Both the position numbers and the translations under genes were made by a program. Shown here piece after piece: positions 22,801-27,799 of a DNA stretch of 64,000 nucleotides; the stretch's first letter is position 1; every line of letters starts with the position of its first letter. The notes beneath the pieces are model-generated. The model saw only the letters and a list, made by a program, of their open reading frames with translations, was not told the DNA's origin and ran no database searches. The DNA lies in the NCBI RefSeq assembly GCF_030540825.1, contig NZ_JAUOEO010000001.1, positions 4,415,001-4,479,000 of the forward strand, given 5' to 3'. The stretch is from Flavivirga spongiicola. GTDB lineage: Bacteria > Bacteroidota > Bacteroidia > Flavobacteriales > Flavobacteriaceae.

Positions 22801-24614
22801 TTTGTAACCCCAGCTCCATAAGTAATGACATTAAATATTTGATCGATAGATTGACAAGGTGCCGTTGCTGTATTACGAACATAATATGTATCTGCTGTTG
22901 TAACTGTTATAGATTGCGTTGTTCCTATTACCGGAGTACCCGAAGGACTTGTTGACCATGAATATGTATCATAATCGGCACCTGCCGTTAATACGACATT
23001 ATCTCCACAGAGTATAACGTCTTCTTCAAACGTACAATTAATATCAGCCAAAAAGTTCGTAGCCCCTGGTGTAATTAAACAGCCTGTATTGGTACTATAA
23101 CTTGGGTCATCAGAAATAACAAACAAAGGGTTTAGTGTTCCTCTATATGTTGAAAATGCCTGATTACTTACAACATTATCACACGCATTATTTAATAAGC
23201 TACATTCTCTTACTACCGTAACTTTAAAACGAATTTCTAGTATAGGATCATTCTCCTCAATCACAGAATCGTCTACAGCAAAAATAAGCTCTCTGGTTCC
23301 CGCGTTATAACTCTGTACTGTAACACCCGGAGGCAATAAGCCTATGTCAGCGGGGTAATTAAACTCAATATTGGTAGGAAGTATATCCCTAATCGTGAGA
23401 CCAGTAGCATCATCATTTCCTGTATTTTGAAAACCAATAACATAATTTAATTCTTCTCCAAGATTTACTAATCCTCCTCCAATATTGTTTCCTGAAGAAT
23501 CCTCAACGGTCTTAGTCAGTACCATATTTGGGGCGATAATGTCGACAGCAAAAGCGAAAAAGTATGGAAAATAAGTGTCTCCAGTGGATTCTAAACGTAC
23601 TGTAGCACTCGTATCATTATTAGCAATAACAGTATTGCTAGGATTAGGAATAGCTAATATACCTGTATCAAACCCTAATGCATTACTACTATTAGGTTGT
23701 CTGACAGGTGGCCCGGTTACCGAGCTATTAAAAAAGTTATTTGTTGCACGATTCAAATCGGACAAACTTGTTCCATTAATTCTTAAACGATCACCAGTAA
23801 TTGGTTTATCTCCCTCTAAAGCTGCAAATGCAAAATTTGCTCTGACCGGTGCAGGTGCTGGCACTGTTCTAAATCCAGAAACTGCGACATCAACCGTAGG
23901 GTTAGAAGCACTGGTAATGGTACTAAAACCATCAAAACTAGTGATTGATTTACCCGGATATGATGGGTTCTGGTATACTATAAATAAAGACCAACCTGCA
24001 GAATACCCTGTACCATTTCTAGGGATAAAAGTATCTGTTTGTCCTTCAGCTGATGATACATTGGCAACTGTATATGTTCCCTGGTCGGTTCCTAACGCTC
24101 TTATTATATTTGTTACATCTGCATAACATGCATATGGAAAACTATTACCTCCATCTACTGATGTGCCTCCTGCATTAAAAATAGTGTCATCTGCCACAAT
24201 ATCTACATATCCACCTGAGGGCCCTCTTAATTTTACATCGGTAATAGATTCAGTGCCACTTGTAACCGCACTCCAATATAGACCGGCATGTACAACTTCA
24301 TAACAACTATTGGCTGCGGGAGGAATGTTAGGATTAATAGGAATTGCTAAATCCGCACTTGATGAACTAAACGTTGTTGCATCTGAATCAATATCAATAT
24401 ATCTCATATTAACCGTATGGTTATATGTTGAGTTATTATTGAAATCATTATTATTTGGTCCCAAAATGTTATTACCTATCAGAACGATATCACCCTTCAA
24501 ATCTTGATTAAATCTGGGTGTGAAGGGCACTTGATTTTGAGCGAATAATTGTAAACTGAACAAAAATATCAGTAGAACAATTAGTTCTTTTTTAAAAGTA
24601 GTAGGTTTTTTCAT
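7878..24614 (-). CDS. sprB: Gliding motility adhesin SprB, giant repeat protein with T9SS type B domain
   Basis: Cell-surface adhesin that moves along the cell to drive gliding, exported by the type IX secretion system. It has 5578 residues, close to the ~6500 of F. johnsoniae SprB. Order: signal peptide (1-26, ...SLQLFAQ); an N-terminal beta-rich domain (~27-360); a DUF11-type repeat (~365-480, GEELNYVIGFQNTGNDDATG); then SprB repeats from ~730 to ~5450. These are 80-90-residue beta-sandwich units, each with a leading Cys and a closing V-D-x-x-G/N-C motif (for example VRDANGCYYTESY). Last comes a T9SS type B sorting domain (~5487-5578, ISNYFTPDGDGNLDEW ... FDIFDRYGREI ... WDGKYNGSELPTGDYWYVLK). 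Residues ~1440-4340 are built of ~590-residue super-repeats, described as a separate repeat feature. It is followed by sprF after 15 bp and preceded by sprD after 88 bp. Each repeat carries paired cysteines that could form one disulfide per unit. Confidence 0.96.
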   Translation of the reverse strand: MKKPTTFKKELIVLLIFLFSLQLFAQNQVPFTPRFNQDLKGDIVLIGNNILGPNNNDFNNNSTYNHTVNMRYIDIDSDATTFSSSSADLAIPINPNIPPAANSCYEVVHAGLYWSAVTSGTESITDVKLRGPSGGYVDIVADDTIFNAGGTSVDGGNSFPYACYADVTNIIRALGTDQGTYTVANVSSAEGQTDTFIPRNGTGYSAGWSLFIVYQNPSYPGKSITSFDGFSTITSASNPTVDVAVSGFRTVPAPAPVRANFAFAALEGDKPITGDRLRINGTSLSDLNRATNNFFNSSVTGPPVRQPNSSNALGFDTGILAIPNPSNTVIANNDTSATVRLESTGDTYFPYFFAFAVDIIAPNMVLTKTVEDSSGNNIGGGLVNLGEELNYVIGFQNTGNDDATGLTIRDILPTNIEFNYPADIGLLPPGVTVQSYNAGTRELIFAVDDSVIEENDPILEIRFKVTVVRECSLLNNACDNVVSNQAFSTYRGTLNPLFVISDDPSYSTNTGCLITPGATNFLADINCTFEEDVILCGDNVVLTAGADYDTYSWSTSPSGTPVIGTTQSITVTTADTYYVRNTATAPCQSIDQIFNVITYGAGVTNPVIPFADQVVTCPNDGKALPNIFMCGANDTTFIDTNITDASSIIWERLDETSCAAVADIRCANEDASCAWNQVQTGPDYLVDTAGQYRLTINYTGGCFNEFFFNVYENVLNPTVTTNDIICTTPGEIVVGDVPSGYEYSIDNVNFQASNIFSITTAGIYTVYIRQIGVTPNPCIFTVPDIQIRERNFTVSTDITQPLCHNGQGSVLIAANDVRPQYYFSISLGGTLINSVGPIVAGDYTFPNLNPGTYTINVSTDDGCAYTGDITIINPPLLTATAALTSPLTCTDGEITVYPVGGTAPYFYFVNSTTVFQTVPVIPVSNPGGVYNIRVVDSNNCFVDLSITVDPVLPPDFNITKTDILCAGSGNVGEININVTNPNGNSLRYSIDNGATFFNSPNFTGLAVGNYEVVVEYTTGPDVCETAPQTINIIELSAVTGTVTLTTPYTCITNGVITVSGVSGGTGPYTYSIDGVTFQPGLTFTGLTDGTYTVTIRDANNCTFVAAPITIDPLDPPTDLAFSSSALTCPLNVSDVTITGTTGGLGTLEYQITAPAASATAYQASNIFSGLTPGTYTFQVRDAADCTYSESYTIDPLPALSVVGQLINDVTCVGALDGAVRFTVSGSTGFTYTINGGASAAGTSPINLTGLGAGTYTILITDTTTNCQDTASVTVNEPPVSLSVTATESPITCDVDGSVVINATGGWGGNTYTLTLPDTTVLGPQGSNTFANLTQTGTYTVTVTDANGCIVTDTFTLSSPTAPTASIDVTSDLCYDVTNAATLVVTASGGQIPYEYNINGGPFGPGNTFANLTPGNYTIIVRDAYGCTVTLPAQTIAPQLTVSAVLTKDLDCSATPDALITFTVAGGVSPYTYEISVNGGAYGVSSAVTANPFTYLTPNPGDYRFRITDAQGCVAESNVVTIDAITNPTATVIPVDPTCNGAADGSVQITASGGVGPYTYSFNGSAFTATLLYTGLSANIVYPYVVMDSKGCVFNGSVTLTEPTLLAATAAVAPPLSCSPANTNQPATVTVTATPGTGTAPYEYSFNGSGFSATNTLSVNDNGSDQTINYIVRDAQGCTVPGSIVVTALDPPTDLSFGSTPVTCTDITSNVTLTATGGVGPLTYAILSPASATGNVTGLNTGVFIGLAPDTYLFEVRDANGCYYTESYTVDPVINITVSGSLVSDVNCNGGSDGAVSFSVGSFTGTYDYTITGGIVPIVPVVGLAQSGATVNLPGLAVGIYTIDVTDNTTDCTATFAVTVNEPANPLAFTAVGTNVFCTNYNSQITVTATDGTGPYTYIALASGAPAPLPGAYGNSNVLTVDTSLGTVLAWDVYVLDANGCPAMSTINITNDPLPTINPVAQQCYVGSPLNITLVEGTGTAIAPLTYSIGSGFQASPNFVINTPGTYTLTVRDGNGCEATTPYVVDPQLTVGAVLTKELDCSVTPDALITFTVAGGVSPYTYEISVNGGAYGVSSAVTANPFTYLTPNPGDYRFRITDAQGCVVESNVVTIDAITNPTATVTSVNPTCFGAADGSVQITASGGVGPYTYSFNGSAFTATLLYTGLSANIVYPYVVMDSKGCVFNGSVTLTEPTLLAATAAVAPPLSCSPANTNQPATVTVTATPGTGTAPYEYSFNGSGFSGTNTLSVNDNGSDQTINYIVRDAQGCTVPGSIVVTALDPPTALSFGSTPVTCTDITSNVTLTATGGVGPLTYAILSPASATGNVTGLNTGVFIGLAPDTYLFEVRDANGCYYTESYIVDPVTNITVSGSLVNDVNCNGGSDGAVSFSVGSFTGTYDYTITGGIVPIVPVVGLAQSGATVNLPGLAVGIYTIDVTDNTTDCTATFAVTVNEPANPLAFTAVGTNVFCTNYNSQITVTATDGTGPYTYIALASGAPAPLPGAYGNSNVLTVDTSLGTVLTWDVYVLDANGCPAMSTVNITNDPLPTINPVAQQCYVGSPLNITLVEGTGTAIAPLTYSIGSGFQASPNFVINTPGTYTLTVRDGNGCEATTPYVVDPQLQAIAALTKGLDCSVSPDAAIDVNISGGNANYTAYEVSINGAAYVPVLPAPVGASFTYPTSVVGTYEFRITDTNITGGTCTVITNEITVVALVPVTALDVQLDPTCNGYTDGSITLTATAGQAPFTYSIDGGATFVSTNVFGGLGAGVYNYVVRDNLSCTVAGSVTLNNPSPIIANVQPFGLSCTGMVPTPGRIEVSITSGGTANYTYTLLDNTFTQVGLAHVEASAAPTPTHTFGGLSFGDYYVRIVDDNGCEFNSGSIRVNTTPDLLLTGNVDTNNCATGVDYTVTTIGGTGPYNYSILGQPETVGPAVYTFTGLLHNVSYFLQVRDANNCIFVLPIVTPAPPSTIAISGTTVTNVTCNGADDGTFAFTVENYDPTVTDIDYRLLNALTLLPLPTPVNGTLVGPAGGPVSHTITALPPGNYVLEAREATGTLCASTFTFEITQPTQPVSTTVSNLVPSNCNADAQFTLTTVGGTGPYTYAAVIQGAPAPLVGAYGSSNVITVNTNSGSDLDWDVYVLDANGCPTMITVSVTHDPLPTINPVAQQCYVGSPLNITLVEGTGTAIAPLTYSIGSGFQASPNFVINTPGTYTLTVRDGNGCEATTPYVVEPQLLANATLTKELTCSLPAEATIDVVVSGGTTTYTTYEVSTDGGATYSAVLPAPVGATFTYSTAVAGTYQFRITDTNSCEIVTNATTIDAITNPTATVTSVDPTCNGAADGSVQITASGGVGPYTYSFNGSAFTSTLLYTGLSANIAYPYVVRDSKGCEFNGSVTLSEPLALLATAAVAPPLSCSPANTNQPATVTVTATPGTGTAPYEYSFNGSGFSATNTLSVNDNGSDQTINYIVRDAQGCTVPGSIVVTALDPPTDLSFVSPAVTCTNLTSDVTLTATGGVGPLTYAILSPASATGNVTGLNTGVFIGLAPDTYLFEVRDANGCYYTESYTVDPVINITVSGSLVSDVNCNGGSDGAVSFSVGSFTGTYDYTITGGIVPIVPVVGLAQSGATVNLPGLAVGTYTIDVTDNTTDCTATFPVTVGEPANPLAFTAVGTNVFCTNYNSQITVTATDGTGPYTYIALASGAPAPLPGAYGNSNVLTVDTSLGTVLAWDVYVLDANGCPAMSTINITNDPLPTINPVAQQCYVGSPLNITLVEGTGTAIAPLTYSIGSGFQASPNFVINTPGTYTLTVRDGNGCEATTPYVVEPQLLANATLTKELTCSLPAEATIDVVVSGGTTTYTTYEVSTDGGATYSAVLPAPVGATFTYSTAVAGTYQFRITDTNSCEIVTNATTIDAITNPTATVTSVDPTCNGAADGSVQITASGGVGPYTYSFNGSAFTATLLYTGLSANIVYPYVVMDSKGCVFNGSVTLTEPTLLAATAAVAPPLSCSPANTNQPATVTVTATPGTGTAPYEYSFNGSGFSGTNTLSVNDNGSDQTINYIVRDAQGCTVPGSIVVTALDPPTALSFGSTPVTCTDITSNVTLTATGGVGPLTYAILSPASATGNVTGLNTGVFIGLAPDTYLFEVRDANGCYYTESYIVDPVTNITVSGSLVNDVNCNGGSDGAVSFSVGSFTGTYDYTITGGIVPIVPVVGLAQSGATVNLPGLAVGIYTIDVTDNTTDCTATFAVTVNEPANPLAFTAVGTNVFCTNYNSQITVTATDGTGPYTYIALASGAPAPLPGAYGNSNVLTVDTSLGTVLTWDVYVLDANGCPAMSTVNITNDPLPTVTVPVMATCIGGADPFTFTITGSSGVAPLEYSIGTGFQSSGTFTVSTAGTYTVTVRDANGCTATSTPVTVYEPLDLTPVITTLPSCTNDDGVITITPSGGSGGPYTFAISPSPASISISSNVISGVPSGTYTITITDTVTTCISTASVTLDPATPVTFTTSVVDVSCNGGNDGSITVSLPASNDNPVYTYEITAPIVVAPQTSNIFTGLIAGTYTVRVNSGRGCFFADDITVTEPSLLTVSGTATAYTCAPDNSVNTSTLTINEGAGTGTAPYVYSIDGTNYFTTNTFDIIDTGSAQNISIFVRDDNGCIATNTVAIAPLPTLTAATVVVATPIDCNGTGSVAITVTGGSGNFSYQMLPGGTPQASNIFSITAPGDYYFQVNDLTTGCTIVTPPFTVAPFDTIDAVITATTAVTCFTDTNGVFEINVTGYTGPYNYDILDSTGASVRGLTAANTSTNPEVVMGLSGGNYTVVVTETASPFCTTTSNVVTIDSPATPLTVVATETANVTCDNNIGTITAVASGGRGTYEYELTGAATVAYSPNGTFRNLAAGAYTVNVRDAGGCIASDPITLTIPTPISATVTPSTNLLSCFGDTNATITVSLVTGGQGSNYSYSLNMISPTATTSGPQTSPVFTNLGAGTYNVTVTDGYNCVFNSPNIVINEPTQIQTTLASATSQTCLTSSTLTLSATGGTGPYTYSDTQNFVTTLGSFASSTTFPVGVGTHVYYVRDANGCNANVSNEIKIDPLPALTADIVSTNINCAGDNTGSIVATAQGGLGNYVYTLQDASGTNITPVTQNSPGVFTDLVTGIYQVRVDSGDCVFTSATINITEPANPLIASFVTSAVTCPGTNDGILQINASGGTGVIRYAISPRLDQFFETSTFENLAPGTYQVIAQDELGCFVFDNFTIDAPVPVILTIVPNSLIPEICEGDMDGEFSVDISGGVLPYSVALDDINGTYITGAPTQTVFDFTNLGGGDHIVYVRDALGCESEWTITFPESVIINPEASVEYGCTGNLSTNTVTVTVDASITNPTDLDYSLNGGPYQASNVFVNVPAGLDHFIDVRHTNGCIQRTETFDISQFDPLTLVLEDGGLNEIVAVTGGGSEPFEYTLNDESYGSTNTFIIYASGDYTVTVTDSKGCVATATRYFEYIDVCISNYFTPDGDGNLDEWGPGCTSQYKDLTFDIFDRYGREIATLRVGDTWDGKYNGSELPTGDYWYVLKLNDPKDDREFVGHFTLYR
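11600..20290. repeat. Higher-order ~1.77-kb tandem repeats inside sprB
   Basis: Five consecutive blocks of about 1767, 1767, ~1843, 1776 and ~1520 bp, counted along the gene from 20290 down to 11600. Each encodes ~590 residues (about seven SprB units). Blocks 1, 2, 4 and 5 are nearly identical in DNA. For example, the 95 bp after 12499 and after 17884 differ at one base, and corresponding positions recur at offsets 1767, 1776, 5376 and 5385. Block 3 (~14900-16735) has a divergent middle but identical ends. Matches switch partner along the array: 11620-12830 matches 17005-18215 best, while 12860-13380 matches 14636-15157. Confidence 0.9.
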
Positions 24615-24702
24615 AATAGTTTATATTTGATGCTTCTTTATCCTCATTTGTATTGGGGCATAATCAGATAAAGTATAGCTAGACTAGTTTTGTTGCATAT
24701 TT

Positions 24703-27700
24703 CTAATTTTCAATTTTAACCATTGACATTTTTCCATTATATGGTTTATCACCTTTAGTTTTTAAAGCCCTTGTTGCTTGTTCTACACTATTAAACTTCT
24801 CATAATAAATGAAATACTTACTAGTGTTTTCGTCGTAGAAGAAGTTTATATCAGCTTGTCCTGCAGATACTGCTTTCTTTACAAACTCATCTCTTTTATC
24901 AACATCATTATGTACAGCAATTACTAAATAATAACCACTTTCTGTATTTTTAACATCTTTTACAATTTGTATGTTTTCACTCTGTTTTTCTCCAAAATCA
25001 AAATCTTCTTCTTTAAGAGGTACCGTACTTACACGTGTATTTTGTTTGATTCGATTTAATGTAGCCATATCTTTTGAATGCCTGTCATCTGCATTATCGT
25101 AAGCCGCACGTTTAATTCTTCGTTTTCTCTCTATTTCTGTAGCTACATTAATTTTATCTAATGCAGACATTAAATTTTCTCTTGATTTTAAAGCTTGTAT
25201 TTGTTCTGATTTCAATCTTTCTAACATTTTCAATTCAGTCGGATTAATCGAACCTTTATATGATTTTTCTAACTTTTCAATTTGCTCATTTCGGGTATTA
25301 ATAACACCGTCAAGCTCTGATTTCAAGGATTCTAAAGCAGCATTTTCTGCTGTTATACTTTTAAAAGGTCTTGGAGCTTTAAAAATACCTTTTTCACCTA
25401 AATCATTTTCTTCTTTTAAATCCTTAAGGTCTTGATCTCTAATAGCCACTGTTTCATCTAACCTTGTTAATAAATCATTCATCGATTTGGTAATATCAGC
25501 TACTGGTGATTTTGCCCTTTCTTCTTCTTCAGCTTTAGCTTTGGCCGCTGCTTCTGCTGCCGCTTTTAATCTGGCTTCTTCGTCTGCTTTGGCTTTCGCT
25601 TCTGCTGCTGCTTTTAACCTAGCCTCTTCATCTGCTTTGGCTTTCGCTTCTGCTGCTGCCTTTAATCTGGCTGCTTCATCCGCTTTTGCTTTCGCTTCGG
25701 CTGCTGCCTTTAATCTGGCCGCTTCGTCTGCTTTGGCTTTGGCTTCGGCTGCTGCCTTTAATCTAGCTGCTTCGTCTGCTTTGGCTTTCGCTTCTGCTGC
25801 CGCTTTTAATCTGGCTTCTTCGTCTGCTTTGGCTTCGGCTGCCGCTTTTAACCTAGCCTCTTCATCTGCTTTGGCTTTCGCTTCGGCTGTTGCCTTTAAT
25901 CTAGCTGCTTCGTCTGCTTTGGCTTTCGCTTCTGCTGCTGCCTTTAATCTAGCTGCTTCGTCTGCTTTTGCTTTCGCTTCGGCTGCTGCTTTTAACCTGG
26001 CCTCTTCATCTGCTTTGGCTTTCGCCTCGGCTGCTGCTTTTAACCTAGCCTCTTCATCCGCTTTTGCTTTCGCTTCGGCTGCCGCTTTTAACCTAGCTGC
26101 TTCGTCTGCTTTTGCTTTCGCTTCGGCTGCTGCCTTTAATCTAGCTGCTTCGTCTGCTTTGGCTTTCGCTTCGGCTGCTGCTTTCAATCTGGCCGCTTCG
26201 TCTGCTTTGGCTTTCGCTTCGGCTGCTGCTTTTAACCTGGCCGCTTCGTCTGCTTTGGCTTTCGCTTCTGCTGCTGCCTTTAATCTAGCTGCTTCGTCTG
26301 CTTTGGCTTTCGCTTCGGCGGCTGCTTTTAACCTAGCTGCTTCATCTGCTTTGGCTTTCGCTTCTGCTGCTGCTTTTAATCTGGCTGCTTCGTCTGCTTT
26401 GGCTTTCGCTTCTGCTGCTGCTTTTAATCTGGCTGCTTCATCTGCTTTGGCTTTCGCTTCGGCTGCTGCCTTTAATCTGGCTGCTTCGTCTGCTTTGGCT
26501 TTCGCTTCGGCTGCTGCCTTTAATCTGGCCGCTTCGTCTGCTTTTGCTTTCGCCTCGGCTGCTGCCTTTAATCTAGCTGCTTCGTCTGCTTTTGCTTTCG
26601 CCTCGGCTGTCGCTTTTAATCTGGCTGCTTCTTCATCTGCCTTAGCTTTAGCTTCTGCGGCTTCTTTTGCCCTAGCTGCTGCTTCAGCTCTTTCTTTAGC
26701 TCTTTCTTCTGCTGCTTTTACTCTAGCTGCTGCATCGGCTTTTGCTTTCGCTGCCGCTGCTGCTCTTTCTTTAGCCGAAACTTTTGGTTTTGTAGGCGCT
26801 TTTCTCCTAGCTATAGGACGTCTTGTTCTTTTAGTAGGAATAATAATTGAATTTTCTTCGTCATCACCACTATATCTATATCTGTATCTATTTTTAAATT
26901 TATAAGCTAAAGTAATATCATGAGAGCTTCCAAAATCTACTAAGTCTCCCATCGCTTTTTCAAAATTATACTCTATAGAAATTTGAGTGCTAATATTAAG
27001 CCCCAATCCACCGGATAATCCATATAAAGTGTTGTATCCTACTTGTGCCCAAATACCTTTAGGAACAGTCAACATAGCTATTCCGGAAAGAACCGTTTTA
27101 TCCTTTTTGAATTCTGATCTAATTAATCCGGAAAACTTACTTTCATCAAAAAAACCGCGACTATTAGTATAACCTGTATACATAACATGTGCCTGAATAC
27201 TTTGTTCAGGATCATCTTCAACTATTTTTGATGTTTTTAAATTATATAAAACAGCATTATTAATTGATAGTCCAAAATCAAGAAAATCTGTGCCATAATT
27301 TATTCCAGGATTTACAGTTAATAATGAATTTGAAGGTATATTATCTAATGAATCGTCTGGAAAATTTGTGACTATTTTGCCGTCGTTCAAACCACTTTTG
27401 TAAAATCCCAGATTCATACCAAAAGTTAAATTGCTATCTCTGTCTAAAACAACATTATAAGCAAAATTTAAGACCCCCCCAAAGGTGGTTAATACGCCAT
27501 AACTTTGTTGAAATAATCCAACACCAACACCTATATCTTCTCTAAATCTTCCTGAGTAACCGAATAAATATGTTTGTGGAGCATCTTCAAACTGAACCCA
27601 TTGTCTTTTATTATTAAAACTAATATATTTATTTTGTTCTCTTACAAAACTGAAAGTAGGATTGATAATATATCTATTAAACTTTAAAGAATTTCTAACA

Positions 27701-27798
27701 GGTAGCGCAAACGAAACAACTCCATCTTCTTTTTCTTGAGTATGGAATTGCTGTAAAAAACATAAAAATATAACGATATGTAATAAATATTTTTTCAC
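24703..27798 (-). CDS. sprD: Gliding motility protein SprD: PorP/SprF barrel, long Ala/Lys/Glu helix, SPOR-like end
   Basis: 1031 residues in four parts. Signal peptide (1-20, ...CFLQQFHTQ). A PorP/SprF-type outer-membrane barrel (~21-310; NRYIINPTFSFVREQN and AYNVVLDRDSNLTFGMNLGF). A charged helical region (~336-773) dominated by about 22 copies of the 16-mer RLKAAAEAKAKADEAA. A further predicted coiled region (~775-935), then a SPOR-like beta-alpha-beta fold (~950-1031, GYYLVIAVHNDVDKRDEF ... KYFIYYEKFNSVEQATRALK). SPOR domains bind denuded peptidoglycan, so the protein could tie an outer-membrane ring to the wall; this is inference. Its ATG begins 1 bp after the sprC stop, indicating translational coupling. 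Position and order match F. johnsoniae sprD, which is needed for colony spreading. The symbol rests on synteny more than on recalled sequence identity. Confidence 0.82.
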   Translation of the reverse strand: MKKYLLHIVIFLCFLQQFHTQEKEDGVVSFALPVRNSLKFNRYIINPTFSFVREQNKYISFNNKRQWVQFEDAPQTYLFGYSGRFREDIGVGVGLFQQSYGVLTTFGGVLNFAYNVVLDRDSNLTFGMNLGFYKSGLNDGKIVTNFPDDSLDNIPSNSLLTVNPGINYGTDFLDFGLSINNAVLYNLKTSKIVEDDPEQSIQAHVMYTGYTNSRGFFDESKFSGLIRSEFKKDKTVLSGIAMLTVPKGIWAQVGYNTLYGLSGGLGLNISTQISIEYNFEKAMGDLVDFGSSHDITLAYKFKNRYRYRYSGDDEENSIIIPTKRTRRPIARRKAPTKPKVSAKERAAAAAKAKADAAARVKAAEERAKERAEAAARAKEAAEAKAKADEEAARLKATAEAKAKADEAARLKAAAEAKAKADEAARLKAAAEAKAKADEAARLKAAAEAKAKADEAARLKAAAEAKAKADEAARLKAAAEAKAKADEAARLKAAAEAKAKADEAARLKAAAEAKAKADEAARLKAAAEAKAKADEAARLKAAAEAKAKADEAARLKAAAEAKAKADEAARLKAAAEAKAKADEEARLKAAAEAKAKADEEARLKAAAEAKAKADEAARLKAAAEAKAKADEAARLKATAEAKAKADEEARLKAAAEAKADEEARLKAAAEAKAKADEAARLKAAAEAKAKADEAARLKAAAEAKAKADEAARLKAAAEAKAKADEEARLKAAAEAKAKADEEARLKAAAEAAAKAKAEEEERAKSPVADITKSMNDLLTRLDETVAIRDQDLKDLKEENDLGEKGIFKAPRPFKSITAENAALESLKSELDGVINTRNEQIEKLEKSYKGSINPTELKMLERLKSEQIQALKSRENLMSALDKINVATEIERKRRIKRAAYDNADDRHSKDMATLNRIKQNTRVSTVPLKEEDFDFGEKQSENIQIVKDVKNTESGYYLVIAVHNDVDKRDEFVKKAVSAGQADINFFYDENTSKYFIYYEKFNSVEQATRALKTKGDKPYNGKMSMVKIEN
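25556..26640. repeat. 48-bp minisatellite encoding a 16-residue helix repeat in sprD
   Basis: About 22 tandem copies of a 48-bp unit encoding RLKAAAEAKAKADEAA or variants with EEA, ATA or T substitutions. One copy near 25820-25860 lacks 6 bp (two residues) and stays in frame. Synonymous differences (ggcttt/tgcttt, tctgct/tcggct) are scattered between copies. The array is therefore old enough to have diverged silently while the protein was held constant. Confidence 0.95.
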
Positions 27799-27799
27799 G

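Noticed and set aside
23575-24126. A 183-codon plus-strand frame opposite the start of sprB
   Set aside because: It has no recognisable domain or signal and lies wholly opposite strongly coding sprB sequence.
25556-26640. Regular 48-bp repeats as a possible CRISPR array
   Set aside because: There are no unique spacers; the repeats are contiguous, in frame and translated within sprD.
25487-26905. A 472-codon open frame on the plus strand, Ala/Ser/Phe-rich
   Set aside because: It is the antisense of the sprD 48-bp repeats; the period and codon choice of the Lys/Ala/Glu repeat leave the opposite frame open. No start context, no domain.
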